Below, one piece after another: positions 1 through 7,532 of a stretch of 64,000 bases of DNA. Source of the stretch: Onishia taeanensis (lineage in GTDB: Bacteria; Pseudomonadota; Gammaproteobacteria; Pseudomonadales; Halomonadaceae). Both the position numbers and the translations under genes were made by a program. Under the pieces are notes generated by a model that was not told the origin of the DNA, did not search any database, and was given only the letters and a program-made list of their open reading frames with translations. Where the stretch lies: positions 1-64,000 of the forward strand of contig NZ_QLSX01000009.1 in assembly GCF_003268885.1 (NCBI RefSeq), written 5' to 3'. Each line of letters begins with the position of its first letter. Within the stretch, counting starts at the first letter, position 1.

Positions 1-1
1 C

Positions 2-94
2 GCCCGGCGCATCACCGTGCACCTCGGTGATGCCGCCGACAAGTGGTGGCCCACCTTGCTGAAGGGGCTGCCGAGACTGACCGCGCTGAGCTGA
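2..94 (+). CDS. C-terminal fragment of an unidentified protein
   Basis: An open frame enters from the left edge and stops at TGA 92-94. Only about 30 residues are visible, ending in KGLPRLTALS, with a WWPTLL stretch before that. This is too little to assign a family. The stop lies 301 bp before the HD-domain gene on the same strand, so the two need not share a transcript. The frame was chosen because it is the only one on this strand without an early stop in the first 90 bases. Confidence 0.4.
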   Translation, partial: ARRITVHLGDAADKWWPTLLKGLPRLTALS

Positions 95-234
95 CACCCC
101 AGCGAGACCACTACAGCACCAGGAACCGAGCGGCCGCAACGACGACCGGCGCTCATGGCTGCATTGACGGCGGCGATTGATTCCATACCGCTATATAAAG
201 CCGAAAGAGGAGCACTCTTCAGGCATAAATCAGT

Positions 235-360
235 GGGCTCTGACGCCGGAGATACGGATCCTGATGAGACCTGCCTCCGGACAGTAGCTTCAGACTGCCC
301 GATTCAGAGCCCTCGTGAATGAGGCGGGAGGACAGCACCGCGAGCCGCCGCCTGGTGCTG
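235..360 (+). ncRNA. Candidate structured 5' leader RNA (three-way junction plus hairpin)
   Basis: The 301-bp gap before the HD-domain gene can fold into a compact structure. P1 pairs GGGCTCTGA (235-243) with TCAGAGCCC (304-312), 9 bp. Inside it P2 pairs CCGGAG (246-251) with CTCCGG (275-280), and P3 pairs CAGT (282-285) with ACTG (294-297). A separate hairpin, CAGCACC (333-339) with GGTGCTG (354-360), sits 24 bases before the AGGAG ribosome-binding site. A junction followed by a hairpin next to the start resembles a riboswitch layout, but I recognise no known riboswitch consensus. P1 is the strongest element. No conservation data are available from one sequence. Confidence 0.3.
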
Positions 361-395
361 CGCGACCAGCTGTCCACATCGCTAGGAGCCACTGC

Positions 396-998
396 ATGAG
401 CCATACCGCCGACCACTCAGCCACGATGACCCAAGCCCGCTTTCGTCGCTTCGATGAGAGCCGCCGCGAGGAATGGGCCCTGATCGATTCACACTTCAGG
501 GCCTATCAGGCCGATGCCAGCCGCCGGGTGCTTGTGCATCTGGAGCGCCTGCATGGCGACCACCATGGCTACCCGGTGGATCGCTATGAGCACTGCCTGC
601 AGACCGCGACCCGCGCCCTGCGGGCCGGCGCCGACGAGGAAATGGTGGTCTGCGCGCTGCTGCATGACATCGGCGACGATCTGTCGCCGGCCAACCATGC
701 CGAGATCGCGGCCGGCATCCTCGAGCCGTTCATCGACCCGCTGAACACCTGGATGATTCGCCACCACGAGCTCTTCCAGGGTTATCACTATCGCCATTTC
801 TTCGGGCTCGACCCACACGCCCGTGACGCCTACCGCGACCACCCGGCGTTCGAGCGCACCGTGCGCTTCTGTGACGAGTGGGATCAGACCAGTTTCGATA
901 AGGACTACGACACCCTGCCACTCGATACCTTCGTGCCGATGGTCGAGCGCGTGCTGGCCCGGACGCCCTTCGATGGCCTGCCCGAACTGGTGGATTAG
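396..998 (+). CDS. HD-domain protein, PhnZ/TmpB-like mixed-valent diiron oxygenase candidate
   Basis: A 200-residue HD-fold protein. Visible ligands are His66 in the motif YEHCLQ, His90-Asp91 in LLHDIGDD, His101, His123/124 and Asp160 or Asp163. The combination E-H-x-L-Q-x-A plus LLHDIG is typical of the mixed-valent diiron HD oxygenases (PhnZ, TmpB) rather than of nucleotide phosphohydrolases; this is family knowledge, and the substrate is unknown. The start at ATG 396 follows AGGAG at 384-388; an in-frame upstream start at 315 has no such site. The last four codons with the stop are duplicated in tandem (987-1010). The gene is followed by a betaine-type binding protein and an aldolase, so a role in breaking down a quaternary amine or phosphonate is possible but is inference. 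Confidence 0.7.
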   Translation: MSHTADHSATMTQARFRRFDESRREEWALIDSHFRAYQADASRRVLVHLERLHGDHHGYPVDRYEHCLQTATRALRAGADEEMVVCALLHDIGDDLSPANHAEIAAGILEPFIDPLNTWMIRHHELFQGYHYRHFFGLDPHARDAYRDHPAFERTVRFCDEWDQTSFDKDYDTLPLDTFVPMVERVLARTPFDGLPELVD

Positions 999-1010
999 CT
1001 GGTGGATTAA
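987..1010 (+). repeat. 12-bp tandem duplication across the stop codon
   Basis: CTGGTGGATTAG (987-998) is followed at once by CTGGTGGATTAA (999-1010). Because the unit is 12 bp, the copy stays in frame and gives a second stop: LVD-stop, LVD-stop. Similar duplications end several other genes in this window. Confidence 0.85.
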
Positions 1011-1044
1011 CGGGCTGATCCCCAGAAACGCATAACCTCCAACC

Positions 1045-1080
1045 CGGTCTTGCGAGGCCCGAACCGGCCTCGCAAGACCG
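1045..1080 (+). terminator. Perfect 15-bp hairpin downstream of the HD gene
   Basis: The arms 1045-1059 and 1066-1080 (CGGTCTTGCGAGGCC and its complement) pair perfectly around a 6-base loop. No clear T-run follows, so termination is probable but not certain. It separates the HD gene from the binding-protein operon. Confidence 0.55.
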
Positions 1081-1135
1081 ATGACACCGTGACCGCCACC
1101 CGGCGGCCGGCCAACCGCAAAGGAGATACAACGAT

Positions 1136-2086
1136 ATGAAAATGTTCCGATTGACCGCCATCAGCCTGACCCTGCTGGCAGGGCTGAGCCTGGCCGGCCA
1201 GGCCCTGGCCGCCGCCGGCGACCGTGACGATACGCTGCGGATCGTCGTGCCGCCCTGGCCCGGTGTCACCGTCAAGAGCGAAATGCTCTCACAGCTCATC
1301 GAGCCGCTGGGGTATACCGCCGACAAGCAGGAGCTCAGCTCAACGGTGGCCTATCAGACGCTCGGAACCAACGAGAGCGATGTTTTCCTGGCCGGCTGGA
1401 TGCCGTCCCAGACCACCATCTACGACGCCGCCATGGCCAAGGGCACCATCGTCGACCTGGGCAGCAATATCAGCGGCGCGCGCATGGGCTTCGCCGTGCC
1501 GGGCTACGTCTATGAGGCCGGCATTACCAGCGCCGAGCAGCTGGCGGACCCTGAAGTCGCCGAGCGCTTCGGTTATACCGTCTACAGCATCGAGAGCGGC
1601 TCCAACGTGACCGACATGCTGAACAGCGCCATTGAGGCCAACACTTACGGCCTCGGCAACTGGGAAGGCATGTCCTCCTCGACACCCGGCATGCTCAGTG
1701 AAGTCGACGCCGCCGCGAGAGACGAGCGCTGGATCGTGTTCTACGGCTGGACGCCGCACTGGATGGTGCCGGAATACGACAGCCGTATCCTCGACGACCC
1801 GGAAAGCGTCTATGGCGCCAACAACGGCCGCAACGACGTCAAGACCATCGTCTCCAAGGCCTACAGCGACGCCAATCCCAACATGCGCCAGCTGCTCGAT
1901 CAGTTCACGTTCTCGGCCGACGACCAAAGCGATTTCATCCGTGAATACAGCCTCAAGGAACGCAAGCTGGAAACCGTGGCGCATGACTGGCTGGTCGCAC
2001 ACCCTGAGAAGGTGGCCGAGTTCCTCGAAGGCGTGACGACTCGCGACGGCAAACCCGCCCTGCCCGCGGTGGAGGCCAGCCTGTAA
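1136..2086 (+). CDS. Glycine betaine/choline-type ABC substrate-binding protein (OpuAC/ProX family)
   Basis: A 316-residue secreted protein. An N-terminal signal peptide (charged start, leucine/alanine-rich core, cleavage near ALAAA at residue 27) is followed by the OpuAC fold. Tryptophan-rich motifs expected of a cation-binding aromatic cage are visible: PPWPG near residue 42, AGWMPSQ near 86 and YGWTPHWM near 205. The start follows AAAGGAG at 1121-1127. The stop TAA overlaps the ATG of the next gene by one base, implying coupled translation. No permease or ATPase gene is nearby, so it must work with a transporter encoded elsewhere or outside the window. The ligand (betaine, choline, carnitine or a related compound) cannot be told from sequence alone. 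Confidence 0.85.
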   Translation: MKMFRLTAISLTLLAGLSLAGQALAAAGDRDDTLRIVVPPWPGVTVKSEMLSQLIEPLGYTADKQELSSTVAYQTLGTNESDVFLAGWMPSQTTIYDAAMAKGTIVDLGSNISGARMGFAVPGYVYEAGITSAEQLADPEVAERFGYTVYSIESGSNVTDMLNSAIEANTYGLGNWEGMSSSTPGMLSEVDAAARDERWIVFYGWTPHWMVPEYDSRILDDPESVYGANNGRNDVKTIVSKAYSDANPNMRQLLDQFTFSADDQSDFIREYSLKERKLETVAHDWLVAHPEKVAEFLEGVTTRDGKPALPAVEASL

Positions 2087-2865
2087 TGAGCGCACCGACC
2101 CGCCCTGCAGAGGAGCAGGCCATCCGCCGTGACTTGGCCGCCGCCTATCGGCTGATGGCGCGGGATGGCATGGACGACGGCATCTCGACCCACATCTCGG
2201 CGCGCCTGCCCGGCGAGCGCTTCCTGCTCAATGCCTTCGGGCTGCGCTTCGAGGAAGTCACCGCCGACAGCCTGGTGACGGTGGACGCCGAGGGTGAGGT
2301 GCTGGATGACCCCACTGGGCTTGGCATAAACCCTGCCGGCTTCACCATCCACAGTGCCATTCACGCGGCACGCCCGGACGTTGGCTGCGTGCTGCATGCC
2401 CACACCGTGGCCGGGGTGGCGGTGTCCTGCCTGGAAGAGGGCCTGCTACCACTCAACCAGTGGGCCATGCAGTTCCACCAGCGCATCGGCTATCACGACT
2501 ACGAGGGGATTGCCTTGGACCTGGACGAGCGGCGCCGGCTGGTCGCTCATCTGGGGTCGCACAACGCCATGATCATGCGCCAGCACGGCCTGCTGACCTG
2601 TGGCAACTCGGTGGGCGATGCCTTCCTGCGCATGCGCGATCTCGAGCGCAGCTGTCAGACCCAGCTGGCGGCTCAGGCCACCGGGCAGCCGCTGCGCCAT
2701 GCAAGCCTAGAGCTATGCGATCACGTAGCGAACCAGTACGACAAGTGGAACGACAGCGACTACGGTCTCGAGCTCGCCTGGCGCGCCGAATTGCGCCGCC
2801 TGGGGATCGAGGCGCCTGCTCAACCACACCGTGCACAGGAGGCCACCGGCTCCACGGTCGCCTGA
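2086..2865 (+). CDS. Class II aldolase/adducin family protein
   Basis: A 259-residue protein of the zinc-dependent class II aldolase/adducin fold. The metal ligands are visible as His104 and His106 in VLHAHTVAG and His167 in MRQHGLLTCG. Members include fuculose- and ribulose-phosphate aldolases/epimerases and many uncharacterised enzymes; this one lacks a close match I can name. It shares one base with the preceding betaine-type binding protein (TAATG), so the two are translationally coupled and probably act on the same compound or its breakdown product. A strong terminator lies 60 bp downstream. Confidence 0.8.
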   Translation: MSAPTRPAEEQAIRRDLAAAYRLMARDGMDDGISTHISARLPGERFLLNAFGLRFEEVTADSLVTVDAEGEVLDDPTGLGINPAGFTIHSAIHAARPDVGCVLHAHTVAGVAVSCLEEGLLPLNQWAMQFHQRIGYHDYEGIALDLDERRRLVAHLGSHNAMIMRQHGLLTCGNSVGDAFLRMRDLERSCQTQLAAQATGQPLRHASLELCDHVANQYDKWNDSDYGLELAWRAELRRLGIEAPAQPHRAQEATGSTVA

Positions 2866-2925
2866 TCGACGGCCCTGGGGGGGCGAGGGACCTATCACCT
2901 TCGAACGCCTGGCCCCAGACGGCAA

Positions 2926-2956
2926 AAGGCCCGCAACGCCTGGCGTTGCGGGCCTT
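2926..2956. terminator. Bidirectional terminator, 15-bp perfect stem
   Basis: AAGGCCCGCAACGCC (2926-2940), one T, then the exact complement (2942-2956). A-rich bases precede and T-rich bases follow. It lies between the convergent aldolase gene (+) and the repeat-protein gene (-), and can serve both. Confidence 0.8.
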
Positions 2957-3017
2957 CCTGTTTGTCCGGGCAGTTTATGCCGGACTACCTGTGCCGTGCT
3001 TGTCGTGCGCCGTCGGC

Positions 3018-4037
3018 TCAGTAATCCTTGAGCAGCACCTCGAGGGCAAAGGCGTCGCCTGACAGCTCGCCGAAGCTCACTGCTGGGGTGTCGGGCACGG
3101 CGGCGCTCGGCCAAGCGGTCATCATGTCCTCATAGGCTTCTACCACTTCCGGGTAGGCCGGGCCGTCCGCGGCACTCAGGCTTGCTTCCTGTGCCGAGAG
3201 CATATCGCGGCCGACCAGCATGAAGCCGTGGCCGTCCTGATACTCGGGGCCGTTGACGAACTGTTCGCCATCGATGGCCTCGATGTACTCGTCCAAGGCG
3301 GTGTTGGTCAGCGCCAGCAGCACCCGGCTCTGGAAGGTCGCGTCCTGCTTCAGGGACGGGTCGATCGCGGCCTGGGCGTCGTGGATCGCCTTGCGCGCCG
3401 CTTCGTAGTCGCCTTCCAGATCGGACCAGTCGCCGCCTTTCGAGGCTTCTTCGGCTACCTTCAGCAGGACCGGCTTGAGGCCCTCGACGCCGCGGGCATC
3501 CAGCCCCGCTTCCAGCGAGGTGTAGTACTCGGCGACGGGGTGATAGAAGTGCGCCAGAGCATTGTCCTTGGCGCCTTCGCGGTACAGCTCGCTTGCCACC
3601 CGCAGGTGGCCTTCCATCAGCGCCAGGGTAGTGACGTAGACGCCCGGGTTGGTGGACGAGTAGCTGCTGCCGCTTTCACCACCTTCACCGCCTTCGCCTC
3701 CGGCATCAGCGCTCAGGTAATCGAAGACGCTAAAGGCGCTATTGCCGCCGCCTTCGCCGCCTTCGCCACCTTCGCCGCTTTCACCACCGTGATGCGCGCC
3801 GGATTCACCGCCTTCTCCCGACTCATCGCCGTGATGGGCACCGGACTCACCGCCTTCTCCCGGCTCGCCGCCATGATGGCTGCCGTGTCCTTCGCCACCT
3901 TCGCCCGCGCTTTCCATCTGTTGGGCGTCGCTGCTGCCGACGGCCTCTTCGTCACCGCTCGCCCAAGCGGCGCTGCTAGCGCCCAGAAAGACACTGGCTC
4001 CGATCCCGACCCAAACCTTCGTACGCGTGGTGGACAT
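3018..4037 (-). CDS. Secreted Gly/Glu/His-repeat protein with helical C-terminal domain
   Basis: 339 residues with a signal peptide (cleavage near AAWA-SGDE). After it comes a low-complexity region of roughly 45 residues built from about three 14-residue units of the form GAHHGxESGEGGES, plus a shorter GEGGEGGES patch. It holds several His-His pairs and many acidic residues, which suggests metal binding. The C-terminal part (about 210 residues) is helical, with HFYHPVAEYY and GHGFMLVGRDML motifs; it recalls imelysin/EfeO-type periplasmic domains only in general character. An ATG at 4035-4037 with GGAG just upstream is preferred to the ATG 12 bases earlier. It is divergent from a Fe(II) dioxygenase gene. 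I do not recognise a named family. Confidence 0.7.
   Translation of the reverse strand: MSTTRTKVWVGIGASVFLGASSAAWASGDEEAVGSSDAQQMESAGEGGEGHGSHHGGEPGEGGESGAHHGDESGEGGESGAHHGGESGEGGEGGEGGGNSAFSVFDYLSADAGGEGGEGGESGSSYSSTNPGVYVTTLALMEGHLRVASELYREGAKDNALAHFYHPVAEYYTSLEAGLDARGVEGLKPVLLKVAEEASKGGDWSDLEGDYEAARKAIHDAQAAIDPSLKQDATFQSRVLLALTNTALDEYIEAIDGEQFVNGPEYQDGHGFMLVGRDMLSAQEASLSAADGPAYPEVVEAYEDMMTAWPSAAVPDTPAVSFGELSGDAFALEVLLKDY
3744..3902 (-). repeat. 42-bp coding repeats (GAHHGxESGEGGES units)
   Basis: The DNA encoding the Gly/Glu/His region repeats with a period of about 42 bases, roughly three imperfect copies followed by shorter GEGGEG units. The low complexity makes the number of copies likely to vary between strains. 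Confidence 0.75.
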
Positions 4038-4205
4038 GATGATCTCCATGCTGTTGCGCTATTGTCTTGTGTGAGAAGCGGCAGCCAGCTCGCAGCGACG
4101 AGTGACGTGCGCCTGCCTTGCCGATGCTGGTAGGATGCCGGCTATTACGCCGAAATACAAACGATTAACATTTGATCCTGATTTCTCATCTCACAGGAGC
4201 CCGCC

Positions 4206-4880
4206 GTGATCCTCTGCATCGCCGACATCATCCCTCCCGAGCTGCTTGAGCGGGCCCGCGCCACCCTGGCCGGGGTGCCCTTCAAGGACGGGCGCGAGAC
4301 CGCCGGCTGGCATGCCCGCACGGTCAAGCGCAACCAACAGGCCGATGGGCGCGACCCGGAGGTAGCGACGCTGCGCGAGGAGCTCACTCAGGCGCTCACT
4401 CGCCACCCGCTGTTCCAGATGGCGGTGCGTCCGGCACGTATGAAGCCGCTGATGTTCAGCCGCTATGATGTCGGTATGGCCTACGGCAACCACGTCGATG
4501 ACGCCGTGATGGGCAGCCCCCAGGGCGCGCTGCGCACGGATATCTCCTACACCCTGTTTCTGGGAGATCCCGCGAGCTATGACGGCGGTGAGCTGCTGAT
4601 CGAGTCCACCGCCGGCGAGCAGACCTTCAAGCTGCCGGCGGGCTCGCTGGTGCTTTATCCCTCTTCGAGCCTGCATAGGGTCGAGGAAGTCACCCGCGGG
4701 GAGCGACTCGCCGCGGTAGGCTGGGCTCAGAGTCAGGTGCGCGATCCAGGCCAGCGCGAGGTGTTGTTCGACCTGGACACCACTCGTCGCCAGCTGTTCG
4801 ACGAGAGCGGCAACACCGATGCCTTCAAGGCACTCTCCAAGAGCTACGCCAACCTGCTGCGGATGTGGGTGGAGGTATAA
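4206..4880 (+). CDS. piuC: PKHD-type Fe(II)/2-oxoglutarate dioxygenase (PiuC/YbiX family)
   Basis: A 224-residue cytosolic dioxygenase. The iron-binding facial triad is visible as His96 and Asp98 (NHVDD) and His157 (LHRVEEV), and Arg167 is the expected 2-oxoglutarate contact. The length matches the PiuC/YbiX family (about 225). In pseudomonads piuC sits beside a TonB siderophore receptor and is iron-regulated; here no receptor is adjacent, and the divergent neighbour is the His-rich secreted protein. Translation starts at GTG 4206 behind AGGAG. The 168-bp intergenic region is AT-rich, but I could not find a convincing Fur box. Confidence 0.85.
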   Translation: MILCIADIIPPELLERARATLAGVPFKDGRETAGWHARTVKRNQQADGRDPEVATLREELTQALTRHPLFQMAVRPARMKPLMFSRYDVGMAYGNHVDDAVMGSPQGALRTDISYTLFLGDPASYDGGELLIESTAGEQTFKLPAGSLVLYPSSSLHRVEEVTRGERLAAVGWAQSQVRDPGQREVLFDLDTTRRQLFDESGNTDAFKALSKSYANLLRMWVEV

Positions 4881-5003
4881 GGGCGGTGTGACGCCTCGAC
4901 CGAATATGCCGTAAGGTTGCACAAGATATCCCGTTGCCCACGAGGCTACTCCGCGAGCCTCTTGGGCGAGCCTCCTCAGATAGCGATCCGCCGAGAACAC
5001 GCC

Positions 5004-5393
5004 ATGACCGAGTCGACTACTACGCCTCAGCGCCCGCGCAACGTGCTGGGTGAGCCGCTGGCCCCCTGCTGCCACGAGAACGCCAGCGGCTTTTACCGTG
5101 ACGGCTTCTGCCGGGTGGGCCCCGAAGACATCGGCGTACACGCCATCTGCGCCGAGGTCACCGAGCAATTTCTGGTCTTCAGCCGCGCCCGGGGCAACGA
5201 TCTGGTCACGCCGCGCCCGGACTTCGGCTTTCCCGGCCTCGCCCCCGGCGATCGCTGGTGTCTGTGCACTGGCCGCTGGCAGGAGGCACTTGCCGTCGGC
5301 CTTGCACCGCCGGTCATTCTGGCCTCGACCGATCAGCGAGCGCTGGACGTGGTAACAATCGAGGAACTGCGCCGCCACGCGCTGGATGGCTAA
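5004..5393 (+). CDS. DUF2237 family protein
   Basis: 129 residues, the usual length for DUF2237. Recognisable family features are NVLGEPLAPC near the start, GFYRDGFC, the central GPEDIGVHAICA, and PGDRWCLC followed by the alanine-rich APPVILASTD. Its biochemical role is not known. ATG 5004 is used because the conserved domain begins within 15 residues of it; the longer upstream extension (from 4917) is not family-like. The gene ends in a perfect 12-bp tandem duplication covering the stop codon. Confidence 0.8.
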   Translation: MTESTTTPQRPRNVLGEPLAPCCHENASGFYRDGFCRVGPEDIGVHAICAEVTEQFLVFSRARGNDLVTPRPDFGFPGLAPGDRWCLCTGRWQEALAVGLAPPVILASTDQRALDVVTIEELRRHALDG

Positions 5394-5405
5394 CTGGATG
5401 GCTAA
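5382..5405 (+). repeat. 12-bp perfect tandem duplication across the stop codon
   Basis: CTGGATGGCTAA occurs twice without a gap (5382-5393 and 5394-5405). In frame it reads LDG-stop, LDG-stop, so a read-through ribosome meets a second TAA four codons on. Confidence 0.9.
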
Positions 5406-5463
5406 ATAGACCGGCCTAGCGACGCAGTCGCGGTTCGGCTAATCACGAGGCGGGCGACAACGA

Positions 5464-6207
5464 CTAGGTCAGCGCCTGCCACATCAGATTAAAGCCGACG
5501 ACGAACATCGCCAGAATCACCAGCCGGAAGAAAAGTGTTTCGTTGACGCGGCTCTGGAGCCACAGGCCACTGCGCACGCCGGCCCAGGCGATAGGCACCA
5601 GCAACAGCGATGCCCAGGCGCTGGTCACATTCACCTCGCCAAGCCATATGTAGGGGCCTAGTTTGATTACGTTGACCACCGCGAACGACACGGCGCAGGT
5701 GGCAATAAAGGTCTTTTTAGGATATTTGCGCGGAAGCAGGTACACGTTTATCGGCGGCGCACCAGAATGAGCCATAAAGCTGGTAAAGCCGCAGACACTG
5801 GCGGCAGGCAGGGCCCAGCGAGTTGAAATGGGCTTTCTGGCAACGGGCTTCAACAGCATATAAGCGGCGAACAGCAGGGTGATTACGCCGAGCACCAGGC
5901 GCACGCCCTGTTCACTCAAGCTACCAAACAGCACCGTTCCTACTCCCACACCGACAAACAGCCCCGGCACGAAGCGCCACACTTCCGCAGTTGCCTGCTT
6001 TCCCCACCATGCCTTCACCGCAAAGACATCCATGACCAGCAGCAGCGGTAGCAGCAGGCCTGCCGCATGGGTAGGGCTAATGGCGAGTGCCATCAGCGGC
6101 ACCGAGAGCGTACCGAAGCCCCCTGCAAATCCCCCTTTCGAGACGCCCGTCAGATAAACGGAAAAAACGATCAACAGCCAGGCGATAGGGGAGTATTCAG
6201 GGAGCAT
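5464..6207 (-). CDS. TSUP (TauE/SafE) family membrane permease
   Basis: A 247-residue polytopic membrane protein with about eight hydrophobic segments and the TSUP hallmarks KGGFAGGFG near residue 25 and SFMAHSGAPP near 145. TSUP proteins move anions such as sulfite, sulfoacetate or other organosulfur compounds, often outward. An AAGGA site precedes the ATG. It is divergent from an amino-acid-type ABC importer; if the two are linked, the importer may carry a sulfur-containing substrate and this protein release the sulfur anion, but that is inference. Confidence 0.8.
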   Translation of the reverse strand: MLPEYSPIAWLLIVFSVYLTGVSKGGFAGGFGTLSVPLMALAISPTHAAGLLLPLLLVMDVFAVKAWWGKQATAEVWRFVPGLFVGVGVGTVLFGSLSEQGVRLVLGVITLLFAAYMLLKPVARKPISTRWALPAASVCGFTSFMAHSGAPPINVYLLPRKYPKKTFIATCAVSFAVVNVIKLGPYIWLGEVNVTSAWASLLLVPIAWAGVRSGLWLQSRVNETLFFRLVILAMFVVGFNLMWQALT

Positions 6208-6611
6208 GCCAGGTCCTTAACGGCGAGTAATGAAGAATTAATAAAGCAAAAGCGCTGACGATATTGCAACGCATGATGATGTCTAAAACGTCCGCTGACT
6301 GATACATCAGTATCAATAGGCGAGAGACATGCAACACCGGGCGTTCAGGCACAACGCCAACTGAAAGTGATATTAAAAACATCTTATAAAAAAGGCGTTG
6401 AACAATACATTCACCAACATGAAGCAAAAATACCGCCCTTAGAACAAAACGCATTTAACGATATGCCTTGTTATCCCCTCATGAATGGGAACGGGAAAAT
6501 TCCACGATAAAGTCACGCAAAGGGCGGCCCATATTCATTTGACAGCCTAGAAACGAGGCGCCCATATTGGTTCAGCGGAATAATAAAAACACACCACCAA
6601 GCGAGATGATC
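6208..6611. other. AT-richer intergenic spacer with a dyad
   Basis: About 400 bp without a convincing gene, visibly lower in GC than the flanking DNA. It must hold the divergent promoters of the TSUP gene and of the ABC operon. The one clear symmetric element is TGATACATCAGTATCA (6300-6315), with 6-base arms around ATCA, a possible repressor or activator site. Confidence 0.5.
6300..6315. promoter_or_regulatory. 16-bp inverted repeat, possible operator
   Basis: TGATAC-ATCA-GTATCA lies roughly midway between the divergent TSUP and ABC genes. No regulator gene is adjacent, so its partner is unknown. Confidence 0.35.
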
Positions 6612-7469
6612 ATGAAAGGAATAACAGCATCAATCCTGCCTGCCGTCATGATGGGCACCATGGTACTCGGCAGCGGTCTGGCGACCACTGCATATGCACA
6701 AGACCCTTACACCGTTGGCGTCGAGGCCTCTTTCCCCCCCTGGGCCTACGTAGAAGGTGGCGAATTCAAGGGTATCGCTATTGACGCAATGGAAGCGATT
6801 GCCGAGCAAGCGGGCATCGAGATTGAATTCCAGGATATGCCCTTCCCCTCGCTGATCCCCGCTCTGGCAGCGGAGAAGATCGACATACTCGCCACCGGCC
6901 TTACCGTCACCGAAGAGCGTAGCCAAAACATCGACTTCACCATCCCTTGGTGGGAAACCAACGACGTCGTGCTGGTACCCGAGGACTCCGACCTCAACGT
7001 CTTTACCGCCGTGTGCTGTGGCGCCAAGGTCGGCGTGCAGGGTGGCTCCTCTCAGCAGGCGTGGATGGAAGAAAACGTGCTGAACTCCAGCGACATTGAC
7101 GTTGAATTGGCCAAATACGATAACTACGTCACGGCAGTGGACGATATGGCAATCGGCCGCATCTCCTCGGTCATCGTCGACGATACGTCCGCCCAGGAGT
7201 ACATCAACGCCGGCAAGGCGGTGAAGATGGCTGGCAAGATTTACATTCGCGCTCCGCTGGCGCTGGCCGTGGCCAAGGACGACCCTCAGAACATCCTGGG
7301 CGACCTAAACCAGGGCATTCTGGCCATCTACGAATCCGGGGAATGGGAAAAAATTGTCGGGGAGTACATTCCTGGCGTCACCGTGCCTTCCATCCCGGGC
7401 CATATGCCTGATTTCGTCGACACCTACCAGAAACCGGTCGCTGGCCTTCCCGAGCTCGGCAACGAATAA
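6612..7469 (+). CDS. Polar amino-acid-type ABC substrate-binding protein (SBP_bac_3)
   Basis: About 285 residues. A signal peptide ends near AYAQ-DPYTVG, and the SBP_bac_3 domain fills the rest: ASFPPWAY, the GIAIDAMEAIAEQAGI segment, and the LTVTEERSQNIDFTIPW block all match amino-acid/opine-binding proteins. A Cys-Cys pair (VCCGAKVG) occurs in the hinge region and is unusual. ATG 6612 is preferred, with AGCGAG before it; ATGs at 6606 and further upstream are alternatives. First gene of a four-gene importer operon. Confidence 0.85.
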   Translation: MKGITASILPAVMMGTMVLGSGLATTAYAQDPYTVGVEASFPPWAYVEGGEFKGIAIDAMEAIAEQAGIEIEFQDMPFPSLIPALAAEKIDILATGLTVTEERSQNIDFTIPWWETNDVVLVPEDSDLNVFTAVCCGAKVGVQGGSSQQAWMEENVLNSSDIDVELAKYDNYVTAVDDMAIGRISSVIVDDTSAQEYINAGKAVKMAGKIYIRAPLALAVAKDDPQNILGDLNQGILAIYESGEWEKIVGEYIPGVTVPSIPGHMPDFVDTYQKPVAGLPELGNE

Positions 7470-7532
7470 ACCGATCTGACGGCGGGCACCTTCCAGCCAA
7501 GGGAAGGTGCCCGTCACGCAAGGGAAATCGGC

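Noticed and set aside
261-268. CTGATGAG, the core sequence of a hammerhead ribozyme
   Set aside because: The second required element (GAAA after stem II) and the third stem are missing, so the match is chance.
4050-4205. Fur box in the divergent piuC promoter
   Set aside because: The region is AT-rich, but no 19-bp sequence matched the Fur consensus well enough to claim.
6197-6454. Small minus-strand gene in the AT-rich spacer
   Set aside because: No ribosome-binding site, no family-like sequence, and it overlaps the promoter zone of the TSUP gene.
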